Part shown: one piece after another, positions 1-9,656 of the stretch
Position numbering within the stretch: position 1 is the stretch's first letter
Layout: each line of letters opens with the position of its first letter
Assembly (NCBI RefSeq): GCF_029263665.1
Contig: NZ_JAJUFQ010000006.1
Coordinates: 124,001-188,000 of the forward strand
Direction: 5' to 3'
DNA: 64,000 bases
Source of the DNA: Halomonas sp.
GTDB lineage: Bacteria; Pseudomonadota; Gammaproteobacteria; Pseudomonadales; Halomonadaceae
Notes under the pieces: generated by a model
What the model saw: only the letters and a program-made list of their open reading frames with translations
Told to the model about the DNA's origin: nothing
Databases searched by the model: none
Program-made: the position numbers and the translations under genes

Positions 1-681
1 GCTGTAACGCTTCTGCAACCTGGCGAAGCCCCATTCGGAAACGCTGGCAATGGCCAGGTAGATCACGGCCACAATCGTCAGAAAGACAAAAGGCTGATGA
101 GTCGCCTTCGAAGCTTCCTCGGCGACTCGCACCATATCGCTCAGGCCAATGATCGAAACCAGAGCCGTGGTCTTGAGCAGCACCATCCAGTTATTGGACA
201 GGCCCGGCAGGGCGTGGCGCATCATCTGCGGGAAGCGGATGCGGCGGAATACCTGGCCATGGGTCATGCCATAGGCACGCCCGGCTTCTATCTGGCCACG
301 ATCGACAGCCAGAAAGGCGCCGCGGAAGGTTTCGCCCATGTAAGCACCAAATATCAGGCCGATGGTGATGACGCCGGCGACAAAGGAATTGATCTCGACA
401 TATAGATCCCAGCCGAATTGCTCATACATCCAGTCGGTGATCATGTTGAGGCCGACCTGGGCGCCAAAAAACAGCAGAAACATCATCACCAGATCCGGCA
501 CACCACGAATGATGGTGGTGTAGAGGGTGCCAATGCGATGCAGAAACCAGTTGCGTGACATCTTGGCACTGGCCGTGAGCAGGCCGAGAATCACCGCCAG
601 AAGCAGTGATAGCCCCGCAACCTCGATGGTCAGGAGCGCGCCTTGGAACAGTCTGGGGCCGTAGCCTTGCAGGTCAATCAT
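1..681 (-). CDS. hisQ: Polar amino acid ABC transporter permease, HisQ type (3' end cut by window)
   Basis: Inner-membrane permease of a basic amino acid importer. The 227 codons present start at ATG 679-681 (protein begins MIDLQGYGPRLFQGALLTIE) and run off the left edge. Hydrophobic segments alternate with short loops. The cytoplasmic EAA loop that contacts the ATPase is clear (IEAGRAYGMTHGQVFRRIRF). As recalled, the closest relatives are HisQ of E. coli and AotQ of Pseudomonas, which are about 230 residues, so only a few residues should be missing. It follows the ATPase gene by about 20 bases in the same direction, so the two are cotranscribed. The neighbouring astE favours arginine or ornithine as substrate, but histidine or lysine cannot be excluded. 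Confidence 0.9.
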   Translation of the reverse strand, partial: MIDLQGYGPRLFQGALLTIEVAGLSLLLAVILGLLTASAKMSRNWFLHRIGTLYTTIIRGVPDLVMMFLLFFGAQVGLNMITDWMYEQFGWDLYVEINSFVAGVITIGLIFGAYMGETFRGAFLAVDRGQIEAGRAYGMTHGQVFRRIRFPQMMRHALPGLSNNWMVLLKTTALVSIIGLSDMVRVAEEASKATHQPFVFLTIVAVIYLAIASVSEWGFARLQKRYS

Positions 682-701
682 CGGATTCTCCTGGGCTGGG
701 C

Positions 702-1472
702 TCAGTGTTTGGGAGCAAGGAATTGCTTCAGGCGATCGGACTTCGGGTTGCCAAGGACGTCCTGCGGAGCGCCTGCTTCCTCGACCAGACCCTGGTGGAG
801 ATAGATGACCTGGGAAGAAACATCCCGTGCAAATGCCATTTCGTGTGTCACCACAATCATGGTGCGGCCTTCTTCGGCCAGGTCCCGCATGACCTTGAGT
901 ACATCGCCCACCAGTTCAGGGTCGAGTGCCGACGTGGGCTCATCGAACAGCATCACTTCCGGATCCATGGCCAGGGCTCGAGCGATGGCACCACGCTGTT
1001 GCTGACCGCCGGAAAGCTGCGATGGATAATAGTCGGCACGTTCTGCCAGCCCTACTCGTTCCAGCAGTTGGCGTGCGTATTCGATGGCCTCGTGCCTGGG
1101 TTGCTTGAGGACATGCACGGGTGCCTCGATGACGTTTTCCAGCAGGGTCATGTGTGACCACAGGTTGAAGCTCTGGAAGACCATCGACAGCTTGGCACGC
1201 ATGCGCACCACCTGCTTCTGATTGGCTGGTTCACGGCCGTGCTTGGTGTCCTTGAACAGAACGGATTCGCCATGAACGATGAGTTCGCCATCGTCGGGTT
1301 GTTCGAGCAGGTTCATGCAGCGAAGAAAGGTGCTTTTACCGGAACCTGATGCGCCAATCAGCGTGATGACGTCACCCTTGTGGGCCTGCAGAGACAAGCC
1401 CTTGAGTACTTCGTTGTTGCCGAAGCGCTTGCGGATATTGCGCACTTCCAGCGGAATCGGGGTATCAGCCAT
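702..1472 (-). CDS. hisP: Polar amino acid ABC transporter ATP-binding protein (HisP/AotP family)
   Basis: Cytoplasmic ATPase that powers uptake of basic amino acids with the downstream permease. The 256 residues match the usual family length. Walker A (GASGSGKST, about residues 40-48), the signature LSGGQQQR, Walker B ([12 protein letters not shown]) and the switch histidine (VVTHE) are all intact. It is the first visible gene of an operon that continues with the HisQ-type permease beyond the window edge. An arginine-catabolic gene, astE, lies 259 bases upstream on the same strand, so the transporter most likely feeds the arginine succinyltransferase pathway, as the aot system does in Pseudomonas. 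Family is certain; the substrate is inferred from context. Confidence 0.92.
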   Translation of the reverse strand: MADTPIPLEVRNIRKRFGNNEVLKGLSLQAHKGDVITLIGASGSGKSTFLRCMNLLEQPDDGELIVHGESVLFKDTKHGREPANQKQVVRMRAKLSMVFQSFNLWSHMTLLENVIEAPVHVLKQPRHEAIEYARQLLERVGLAERADYYPSQLSGGQQQRGAIARALAMDPEVMLFDEPTSALDPELVGDVLKVMRDLAEEGRTMIVVTHEMAFARDVSSQVIYLHQGLVEEAGAPQDVLGNPKSDRLKQFLAPKH

Positions 1473-1731
1473 GAATCGAGCTCCAGATAGGTCGGCACAT
1501 TGTTATTACCTGGGGAGAGTGCCGAATAGCGCGGACTGGCGCGAAAAGGGGGGGATTCTAACAGGCTCAGGGAAGCTCGCTAGACGATCGCAGACTGAAA
1601 GAGATTATACCTTCGTCTATTGTTGGTGTATGTAAATGCATTGTTATGTCTCCAGATTGTTGTTTTTAGAAGTTTTTATGTGAGCGCTGGAAATGAGGCT
1701 GCCTGGTGTAAAAATAAATCGATCGTTTGAC

Positions 1732-2721
1732 TTATCTTCGTGAAAGTTCGGTCGGCTTCACCAGTAATACTGCTCGGGCACCAAGCTCAACCTTGGCATT
1801 GGGAAACACGATTCGAAGGGGGATCTCGCCAACCTGGGTATCACCCGCCTTGGCATCTCTGGCGACGATTTCCCCAGGAGCGAAAGCAGTGAAATTGGGA
1901 GTATCGTCAGCAAAGCATAGTTCGAAGTCTTCACTCTCACGGAACACCTCAACGGCAACCTTGAAACCCGCCATGCGGGATACGTCGCCTTCAATCGGCT
2001 GCCGCCCGGCTATCAGAGATTCAAGCAATTGCCCCATGGGCGCCAGAGGAGCCAGATCGTTATTGCCGAAGGGCAAGGCCTTGCCCAGTTCCAGCGTAAA
2101 TGCCTGGGCGCCATGGTAGTGCTTGCTGTAATGCGAAAAGGTCCAGCTGTGCTGGTGCTGCTGCAGAGCTGCCTGGATATCGGCCCCGGCGAGCCAGCGC
2201 CATTGTTCATCGTCGGTCTGGGTATCGGCAAATGGGTCGACCACGAAGCGAGGATACTGGCTGTCACGGATTGCGGTGTGCAAGTCGTAGTGAAGGCGAG
2301 GGAGCTGCGCGTAGCGCTGGTAAAAGGTATCCACCGCTGCCATCAGCTCCCGGGCACGGTTGGCCTCATTGCCTTCGAGCTCGAGTTCACGCTTGAACAA
2401 GCGATTCAGGTTGGTTTCGACAAAGCGCACACCCAAGCGAATAGCTTCAATATTACCCAGAATCACCAGTACCGGCGCACCCAGCGTGACCAGACCTGCT
2501 TCCAGGCGTGCCAGGCACTCACCCAGCAGCTCGATAGGGGCTGTTTCATTGCCATGGATACCTACCGAGATCACCACGGCCCTGGCATCGGCAGAGAGTT
2601 CGGCGGGTGTCAGTGTGATGACGCCAGGTGCATCGATATGGTAGCGGCCGTCACCGACGTTGCCTTCAGGAGAGAAGGAGGGGGTGTCATCGAGAGTGGC
2701 GGATAACCAATCAGCAAGCAT
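1732..2721 (-). CDS. astE: Succinylglutamate desuccinylase
   Basis: Last enzyme of the arginine succinyltransferase pathway: hydrolyses N-succinylglutamate to glutamate and succinate in the cytoplasm. The 329-residue protein is a zinc carboxypeptidase-like hydrolase of the AstE/AspA family. The zinc ligands are visible as HGNE (His56, Glu59) and the later DLHTA histidine, and the length agrees with characterised AstE (about 320). The other ast genes are not in the window, so astE either stands apart here or the set is split. The adjacent basic amino acid ABC transporter genes on the same strand support a role in arginine use. Confidence 0.93.
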   Translation of the reverse strand: MLADWLSATLDDTPSFSPEGNVGDGRYHIDAPGVITLTPAELSADARAVVISVGIHGNETAPIELLGECLARLEAGLVTLGAPVLVILGNIEAIRLGVRFVETNLNRLFKRELELEGNEANRARELMAAVDTFYQRYAQLPRLHYDLHTAIRDSQYPRFVVDPFADTQTDDEQWRWLAGADIQAALQQHQHSWTFSHYSKHYHGAQAFTLELGKALPFGNNDLAPLAPMGQLLESLIAGRQPIEGDVSRMAGFKVAVEVFRESEDFELCFADDTPNFTAFAPGEIVARDAKAGDTQVGEIPLRIVFPNAKVELGARAVLLVKPTELSRR

Positions 2722-2890
2722 GGTGACCTCTCGAGTGGGACGTCAGTGGCATATCCATCACTTTCATTAATTGTGTCTCCTGATCATGCAGGTGTTGTAT
2801 AGCACCAACCCTGGATGTTGGAGGATCACCATCCAGCGAGAATAGGTTGGATGCAAGCGGTAGCGTCGGACTGTTGAAAACCACCGGTGA

Positions 2891-2924
2891 GAAAATGAAA
2901 GGCTCGACGGCAGGACCGTCGAGC
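2891..2924 (-). terminator. Rho-independent terminator of the SMP-30 gene
   Basis: A perfect 9-bp stem (GCTCGACGG / CCGTCGAGC, 2902-2924) with a 5-nt loop is followed, reading the minus strand, by a T-rich run. It sits 28 bases past the stop of the gluconolactonase-like gene. Confidence 0.8.
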
Positions 2925-2952
2925 GCAGTCGGAGGCGGGAGAGGAAGCGCCG

Positions 2953-3972
2953 TCAGGCGCCACGGGTGTTGGTGTAGAGGGTGTAGATGGACTGGCTGGC
3001 TGTCATCAGCAGACGATTGCGGTCCTCGCCGACGAAACACACATTGGCGCAGACTTCCGGCAACAGGATACGTCCGATCAAGGTACCGTCCGGCGAGAAT
3101 ATCGTCACGCCATCGTGACCCTCTCCTCCCGAGGTGCCTGCCCAGATGTTGCCATCCTGGTCGCAGGCGAGCCCGTCATAACCTTCTTCGTGGCTTTCCA
3201 CGAGACGTGTCGGATCGGTCAGTGACTTACCGTCATCACCAAGGGTGAAGCGAGTAATGGTTGCAGGCTCATCGGGATAATGAGAAGGCGCGGTGTCAGC
3301 AATATAGACACTGCGCTTGTCTGGCCCGAGGGCAATGCCATTTGGCTTGAACAGTTCAGTGGTAAGTGGCTGAGGTTCGGCCATGCCATCTTCCCAGTAA
3401 TAGACAGTGGTATCCAGTTCCAGCTCGCGAACCGCGCCCTCGTACTCGACATGGGCACCATAACCTGGATCAGTGAAGATGATACCGCCGCTCTCCAGAC
3501 AGATCAGATCATTGGGCGCGTTGAGCGGCTTGCCGTCGTAGCTTTCGGCAAGCACGTTGAGGCTACCGTCCCACTCGTAACGCACGACTCGAGCGGGGGA
3601 GTGCTCACAGGCCACCAGGCGCCCCTGGCCATCAAAGGCATTGCCATTGGAATGCCCCACCTTGTGGCGCAGGATGCTGACTTCTCCGCTTGCCTCGTCC
3701 CAGCGCATCTGCAGTGCACGGGGGATATCGCTGAATACCGCATAGCGCCCCACGGCGTTCCAGGCGGGGCCTTCGAGCCACAGGCCGCCTGTCCATTGGC
3801 GCTCCAGAGGAGTGTTGAACAGCACATACTTCTGGAAACGCTCGTCGATTACCTGCCAGGCGTCATCCGGATAGCGTGATGGCGCACGGGTGTTAGCGAA
3901 CAGGCTCGGGGCGGCCGCCGCGGCACCCAGGGCGGCAGAAGTGGCGAGGAACTGACGTCTTGCAAGGGACAT
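2953..3972 (-). CDS. SMP-30/gluconolactonase family protein, Tat-exported
   Basis: Six-bladed beta-propeller hydrolase of the SMP-30/gluconolactonase/LRE family, 339 residues. The N-terminus carries a twin-arginine signal (LARRQFLATSAALGAAAAAPSLFA), so it is probably exported folded to the periplasm. Family signs are EGPAWNAVGRYAVFSDIP near residue 67, the metal-site region NGNAFDGQGRLVACEH, and APNDLICLESGGIIFTDPGYG. Members hydrolyse sugar lactones with a divalent metal; the actual substrate is unknown. The gene stands alone between its own terminator and the lipocalin gene on the same strand, so context gives no further clue. Confidence 0.85.
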   Translation of the reverse strand: MSLARRQFLATSAALGAAAAAPSLFANTRAPSRYPDDAWQVIDERFQKYVLFNTPLERQWTGGLWLEGPAWNAVGRYAVFSDIPRALQMRWDEASGEVSILRHKVGHSNGNAFDGQGRLVACEHSPARVVRYEWDGSLNVLAESYDGKPLNAPNDLICLESGGIIFTDPGYGAHVEYEGAVRELELDTTVYYWEDGMAEPQPLTTELFKPNGIALGPDKRSVYIADTAPSHYPDEPATITRFTLGDDGKSLTDPTRLVESHEEGYDGLACDQDGNIWAGTSGGEGHDGVTIFSPDGTLIGRILLPEVCANVCFVGEDRNRLLMTASQSIYTLYTNTRGA

Positions 3973-4071
3973 GACATTATCCTTCTGCTGGTGGAATAAC
4001 GGATATCGGAACCTCCTTCAAGATATGTGTTATCCACGGCATTGTATGTTGTACATTTTGCCGATGCTTGA

Positions 4072-4656
4072 TCATGTCCCGAGTGACACGTCCTGATCCC
4101 GATCCGCCAGTACCGAGCAAGCTTCTCCCTGTTCCACTTTGAGCAGTTGCTGGATAGGGAAGTCGAGGTCACGTGCCATCGCGACCAATTGCCGGTAAGT
4201 GCCATCATCAAGTTGCGGGGTGCGGGAAAGAATCCACAGGTAGTCACGATCTGGTCCGCTGACGAGCGACCATTGGCCATGCTCGTCCAGCGCCAGAATG
4301 TTGTAACTGGCATAGAAAGGGCCGAAGAAACTCACCTTGAGTCTCCCCTCATTGGCATCGCCCAATGGATAGGCCTTGCCTTCGGCCACATCGATTTCAC
4401 CGCTGTCCAGGTTGAGACCGCGGTTGATGACGCGAACGCCTCCATCATCGCGCAGGGAATAGTCAGCGGTGACGCAGTCCAGCTCCTCCTCGAAGGAATG
4501 GTCGAAGCGTGCGATCTCGTACCAGCGCCCGAGGTAGTCATCAAGCACAAAGTCATTGATCGGTTGAGTACCCTGGGGAATACCGGTGCAGGCTGTTACC
4601 AGCATGGCACACAGCAGCATGCCGCCTGAGCGACGGAAGAGATCGAGCCTAGTCAT
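4072..4656 (-). CDS. blc: Outer-membrane lipoprotein lipocalin (Blc family)
   Basis: Bacterial lipocalin of 194 residues. I chose ATG 4654-4656 because it gives a clean lipoprotein signal (MTRLDLFRR... ending in the lipobox VTAC); a longer in-frame start at 4710 would put an unlikely polar extension before it. The lipocalin signature GRWYEIARFDHSFE follows shortly after the lipid-attachment cysteine, and the second conserved block YLWILSRTPQLDD is present. Blc proteins sit in the outer membrane and bind fatty acids or lysophospholipids; they are often linked to envelope stress. It is the only gene in its transcription unit as far as can be seen. Confidence 0.92.
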   Translation of the reverse strand: MTRLDLFRRSGGMLLCAMLVTACTGIPQGTQPINDFVLDDYLGRWYEIARFDHSFEEELDCVTADYSLRDDGGVRVINRGLNLDSGEIDVAEGKAYPLGDANEGRLKVSFFGPFYASYNILALDEHGQWSLVSGPDRDYLWILSRTPQLDDGTYRQLVAMARDLDFPIQQLLKVEQGEACSVLADRDQDVSLGT

Positions 4657-4790
4657 TGGAGGTCCTCGAGGGTGAGCGATTGGCGTGAAGGGAAGACAAC
4701 CGCGCGGCAATCATGTCGGTTTGTCCATCAATCATGCAGGATACTGATGTACGTGAGTAGTCAGAACAACACAGCCATGGCGGAGAAAGG

Positions 4791-5666
4791 ATGAGGGATC
4801 ATACGGTGTCAGGCTTGAGCCAGCATTATGCCGGGTATGACCAGATGGCCTTGATCGATCGCCTGCGCGCGGCATTTGTGGAGGCCGGGATCAATCCAGA
4901 TCAGTTGGCACCTGCGCAGATGGCGGGTCTTGATCAACTGCATCTCGGGGGACGCGGAGCGAGCCAGCGCCTGCTGGAGTTGGGTGAGTTGTCGGGTGTC
5001 ACGAGGATGCTGGATGTGGGTTGCGGCACCGGTGGAGCCAGCCGCCTGCTGGCACAGGCACTGGGCTGCAAGGTGGTGGGTGTCGATATCACCCCGGCTT
5101 TCATTGATGTGGCACGTTGGCTGAGTCAGGCTTGCGGCCTCTCGTCACAAACGGATTTTCTGTGTGCCGACGCTGCCAAACTGCCGTTGGCATCTCACTC
5201 CATCCAGGCGCTGTGGTGTCAGCACGCCCTGCTCAACATGCCTGATCGGGATGCCGTACTGAAGGAGTGGCGGCGAGTGCTGGTACCCGGTGGGCTGGTA
5301 TTGCTGCATGAAGTTGTAGCCGGGGCGAATCCGGAGCCCTTGAGCCTGCCGGTGCCCTGGGCTCGGCGGCCTGAACACAGTCATCTCGAGTCGCGACAGG
5401 CACTGGAACAACACCTGCAGCATGCCGGTTTTCGCCAGTTGAGGCTGATCGATGTCACTGAACCGGCCCTGTCCTGGCGACGTCATCATGGACGGCGAGA
5501 GCAGCAGGCTGCGGTTATCGAGAAAGTGGCACTGCCCGGCGCCCAGCTGCTGTTCGGAGATGACTTCACCACCATGGGACGCAACCTGCAGGCCAATCTG
5601 GCCAATGATCGCGTCCGGGTGATCCAAGGGGTATGGGAAATGAGCGGCGAGCCGCTCGAGCGGTAA
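4791..5666 (+). CDS. Class I SAM-dependent methyltransferase
   Basis: Cytoplasmic methyltransferase of 291 residues with the Rossmann-like SAM fold. Motif I is clear (MLDVGCGTGGASRLLA, about residues 74-89), followed by the acidic residue of motif II (VVGVDIT) and the post-I block (LCADAAKLPLASHSIQALWCQH). This resembles UbiE/Erg6-type small-molecule methyltransferases (Methyltransf_11 type). The substrate cannot be told from sequence. It is transcribed alone and divergently from the lipocalin gene. The start ATG at 4791 overlaps a GGAG-like ribosome-binding site (gcggagaaagg). Confidence 0.85.
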   Translation: MRDHTVSGLSQHYAGYDQMALIDRLRAAFVEAGINPDQLAPAQMAGLDQLHLGGRGASQRLLELGELSGVTRMLDVGCGTGGASRLLAQALGCKVVGVDITPAFIDVARWLSQACGLSSQTDFLCADAAKLPLASHSIQALWCQHALLNMPDRDAVLKEWRRVLVPGGLVLLHEVVAGANPEPLSLPVPWARRPEHSHLESRQALEQHLQHAGFRQLRLIDVTEPALSWRRHHGRREQQAAVIEKVALPGAQLLFGDDFTTMGRNLQANLANDRVRVIQGVWEMSGEPLER

Positions 5667-5834
5667 GTGATAAGCTGGCGATGTTCGTTCCCGACGAACA
5701 AGCGCACTTCCCACGTCCCACGTCCATGTGGGTCGTAAGTAACCCCGAACCTGAATTTCCCCCGAGCCCCGAACTTTTACCTGTGAACCGAGGACTGCTC
5801 TGGACAGTTCGTCGTTCGTAGTTCGAGACTCGGC

Positions 5835-6982
<1,148 letters not shown>

Positions 6983-7050
6983 CAGGATTCTCCAAGTGAT
7001 TGGGTACGGGTCAGTGTAGAGGTGAACAGCAGGGAGATAATCAGGCTACA

Positions 7051-7069
7051 ATTCAATCTATTGTTGAAT
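7051..7069. promoter_or_regulatory. LysR-type operator candidate between dmlA and its regulator
   Basis: Inverted repeat ATTCAA-N7-TTGAAT in the 101-bp divergent intergenic region, 15 bases before the regulator start. It has the size and symmetry of a LysR recognition box and would serve both autoregulation and dmlA control. Confidence 0.5.
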
Positions 7070-7083
7070 ATGGGTGGATGATC

Positions 7084-7995
7084 ATGGCTTCCCTCGACGA
7101 TCTTGCCTTTTTTCGTCAGCTGGCCCAGGCCGGTAACCTGACAGCAACCGCCCGGGAACTAGGGTTGTCATTGTCCGCCGTGAGCAAGCGCCTCAAGCAG
7201 CTCGAAGCACGCCTGGGCGTAGAGCTGGCATCGCGCACCACCAGGCGCCTGACGCTGACGGCAGAAGGTGAACATTACCTGGCCAAGGGGAGTGAGCTGC
7301 TTGATGAGCTAGGGGCTCTGGAAGAGAGCCTGGGCGATGGCCGTGAGGCATTGGTCGGTCCACTCAGAATCAACGCCACTTTCGGCTTCGGGCGACGTCA
7401 CATCGCACCCCTGCTATCGGAGTTCTGCCTCCATCACCCTGGTATTGAAGCGTCGCTGGAACTGTCCAATTTCCCTGCACCATTGGGAGAAACCGTGGAT
7501 CTTGGTATCCGTGTCGGTGAACCACCTGACTCACGCATGATTGCCCGCAGGCTGCTGGTCAATCGCCGCGTGCCTTGTGCAGCACCGGCATATCTGGAGA
7601 AGCATGCTGCTCCACAGGTTCCCCGAGACCTGATGCATCATCAATGCCTTGTATTGAGGGAAAATGATAGTGACTTTTCCCATTGGCGTTTCATGCCGAT
7701 GGATGGGGGGCGCCCTCAGACGGTCAAGGTGACAGGGCGGTTGACCAGCAATGATGGTGAAGTCGTGAAACGCCTGGCCCTGGAAGGACATGGGATATTG
7801 TTGCGCTCGTGGTGGGATGTGCATGCACAACTGTCTGAAGGGCAACTGATACCGCTGTTACCTGGCTGGCAGGGAGTGCGTGCCGACTTCTATGCGATCT
7901 ACCCTCAGCGCCGCCATGTGCCGGCCCGTTTGCGAGCTTTTGTCGAATTTCTGATCACTCGACTTGGAGAACGCGTACCTGCTCCACCTGCATGA
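7084..7995 (+). CDS. LysR family regulator, DmlR-like
   Basis: Transcription regulator of 303 residues. An N-terminal winged helix-turn-helix (DDLAFFRQLAQAGNLTATARELGLSLSAVSKRLKQLE) is followed by a periplasmic-binding-protein-like effector domain. I chose ATG 7084 because GGGTGG lies about 7 bases upstream; ATG 7078 is a possible alternative. The form SAVSKRLKQLEARLGVELASRTTRRLTLT is typical of the CrgA/DmlR branch. Divergent placement from dmlA implies it activates that gene in response to D-malate or a related acid, which is inference. Confidence 0.88.
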   Translation: MASLDDLAFFRQLAQAGNLTATARELGLSLSAVSKRLKQLEARLGVELASRTTRRLTLTAEGEHYLAKGSELLDELGALEESLGDGREALVGPLRINATFGFGRRHIAPLLSEFCLHHPGIEASLELSNFPAPLGETVDLGIRVGEPPDSRMIARRLLVNRRVPCAAPAYLEKHAAPQVPRDLMHHQCLVLRENDSDFSHWRFMPMDGGRPQTVKVTGRLTSNDGEVVKRLALEGHGILLRSWWDVHAQLSEGQLIPLLPGWQGVRADFYAIYPQRRHVPARLRAFVEFLITRLGERVPAPPA

Positions 7996-8223
7996 CAGCG
8001 AAGCCCATTGGCGTAATGCGCGATTTGGTATCTCCTTCTCAGGACAATCAGGCATACACTAGACAGTAATCTGAAAGCATCCTTGTCTTTTGGATAACAA
8101 ATGTTTCTTGTGTCATGTGTTTCTTATGCCATGCAGTGGAACCGATATTCGAGGAGCCAGTCTGAGGCGATACCTAGATATCAGCCGCGGCGTGTCAGTC
8201 GTTACGAGGAGTGTTGACCGAAC

Positions 8224-9549
8224 GTGAATATCCTGATGTTCACCAATACCTATGTACCGATTGTCGGTGGGGTGAGTGAGTCGGTTCAACGTCTCAAGGG
8301 ACAGTTGCAACAGTTCGGTCACCGGGTGATGGTCGTGGCGCCGCGTTTTCATGGCCAGCCATATCATGAGGAAGGGGTGTTCAGGGTAGCAGCTGTACAG
8401 CAATTCAATGGCAGCGACTTTTCCCTGCCTGTGCCTATTCCCAGTCTGCTCTACGATGCCATAGAGGCTTTCGAACCGGACATCGTTCATTCTCATCATC
8501 CCTTCCTGTTAGGAGATACCGCCATACGGGTAGCGGAAATCTATGGTCTGCCACTGGTGTTCACTCATCACACGTTATATGAACACTACACCCACTATGT
8601 GCCAGGGGATTCACCGCGCATGCGGCGCTTCGTCGTTGCCCTGGCAACGCAGTACACACGCCTGTGTGATGAAGTCATTGCGCCGAGTGAGAGCATCCGG
8701 GATCTCTTGATCGAGCGTCAGGCGAATGCCGATATTACGGTGGTTCCTAGTGGCGTGGATATCCATCGATTCGGCAAAGGTGATGGCCAGCATTGGCGTA
8801 CCATCTTTGGCATTCCTTCCCACAGTACTGTGCTGGGCCATGTGGGGCGCTTGGCCAAGGAAAAGAATCTCGATTTTCTGGCTGAGGGGGTATGTCTTGC
8901 GCTGGCCCAGGATAAAGACTGCTGGTGGCTGGTTGTAGGCGATGGAGAGTCACGGGAGACCATGCAGGCATGTGCCCGGCGCCATGGTGTCGAACAACGA
9001 GTATGTTTCACCGGCCGCCTGCAGGGGAAAGAACTGATCGATGCCTATCAGGCCATGAACGTGTTCGCTTTCGCTTCCCATAGCGAGACTCAAGGCATGG
9101 TCATCGCGGAGGCCATGGCGGCAGGACTGCCAGTGGTCGCGCTGGATGCTCCGGGGGTTCGGGAAGTTGTCGAGGATGGCCGCAACGGTCGTCTATTGCA
9201 GGAGGAGGATAGTGGCGCCTTTTCTCAGGCACTGCTGGAGTGTGCTGCACCTGCATGCAGAGAGCGCATGCACAGGGAAGCTCTGGTAACGGCAGAGAGC
9301 TATGACGAGTCGCGCTGCGCGCGGCGTTGCCTGGTGGTATACCGGTTGGCGATTGCGAGAGGTGGCGCCTTTACCCATGCCGACGACGGAGGGTGGGAGA
9401 AAGTGCGCAGTCGCCTGGGAGCGGAGTGGCAAATGTTACGCTACAGAGGTCGTCTATTGAGGCAACTGATGAAGGAAGAGTGGCGTGAAGAACGTCCTTC
9501 CTGGTGGCCAGGAGAAGAGGAAAATGAGACAGACCGGTTACTAAAGTAG
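8224..9549 (+). CDS. Glycosyltransferase family 4 (GT-B fold)
   Basis: Retaining glycosyltransferase of 441 residues starting at a GTG (MNILMFTNTYVPIVGGVSES). The N-terminal acceptor domain contains the VHSHHPFLLGD stretch of GT4 enzymes. The C-terminal nucleotide-sugar domain starts near GHVGRLAKEKNLDF and carries the EX7E catalytic motif (SETQGMVIAEAMAAGLPVVA). It resembles enzymes that glucosylate diacylglycerol or other lipids, but the acceptor is unknown. The last 60 residues are basic and charged (RLRAEWQMLRYRGRLLRQLMKEEWREE type), suggesting membrane contact. No polysaccharide genes are nearby. Confidence 0.85.
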   Translation: MNILMFTNTYVPIVGGVSESVQRLKGQLQQFGHRVMVVAPRFHGQPYHEEGVFRVAAVQQFNGSDFSLPVPIPSLLYDAIEAFEPDIVHSHHPFLLGDTAIRVAEIYGLPLVFTHHTLYEHYTHYVPGDSPRMRRFVVALATQYTRLCDEVIAPSESIRDLLIERQANADITVVPSGVDIHRFGKGDGQHWRTIFGIPSHSTVLGHVGRLAKEKNLDFLAEGVCLALAQDKDCWWLVVGDGESRETMQACARRHGVEQRVCFTGRLQGKELIDAYQAMNVFAFASHSETQGMVIAEAMAAGLPVVALDAPGVREVVEDGRNGRLLQEEDSGAFSQALLECAAPACRERMHREALVTAESYDESRCARRCLVVYRLAIARGGAFTHADDGGWEKVRSRLGAEWQMLRYRGRLLRQLMKEEWREERPSWWPGEEENETDRLLK

Positions 9550-9656
9550 CTGAAATATCCTCAATTCATAAGAATACACTTACAGACCCGATCGGCCTTC
9601 GAGGTACACTAGCCAAATGCCATTATGCGAATGGGGGACCCCGAGGAGCCAGCCAA

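Noticed and set aside
606..1157. Long plus-strand open frames across the hisP, astE and SMP-30 genes
   Set aside because: They are reverse-strand shadows of well-supported minus-strand genes and show no protein-like features.
1473..1731. Possible small gene or RNA between astE and hisP
   Set aside because: Only an AT-rich leader with T-rich stretches; no stem-loop, start signal or conserved-looking frame.
8101..8130. Tandem duplication ATGTTTCTT/ATGTGTTTCTT upstream of the GT4 gene
   Set aside because: Similarity between the two parts is weak and the stretch is low in complexity; may be chance.
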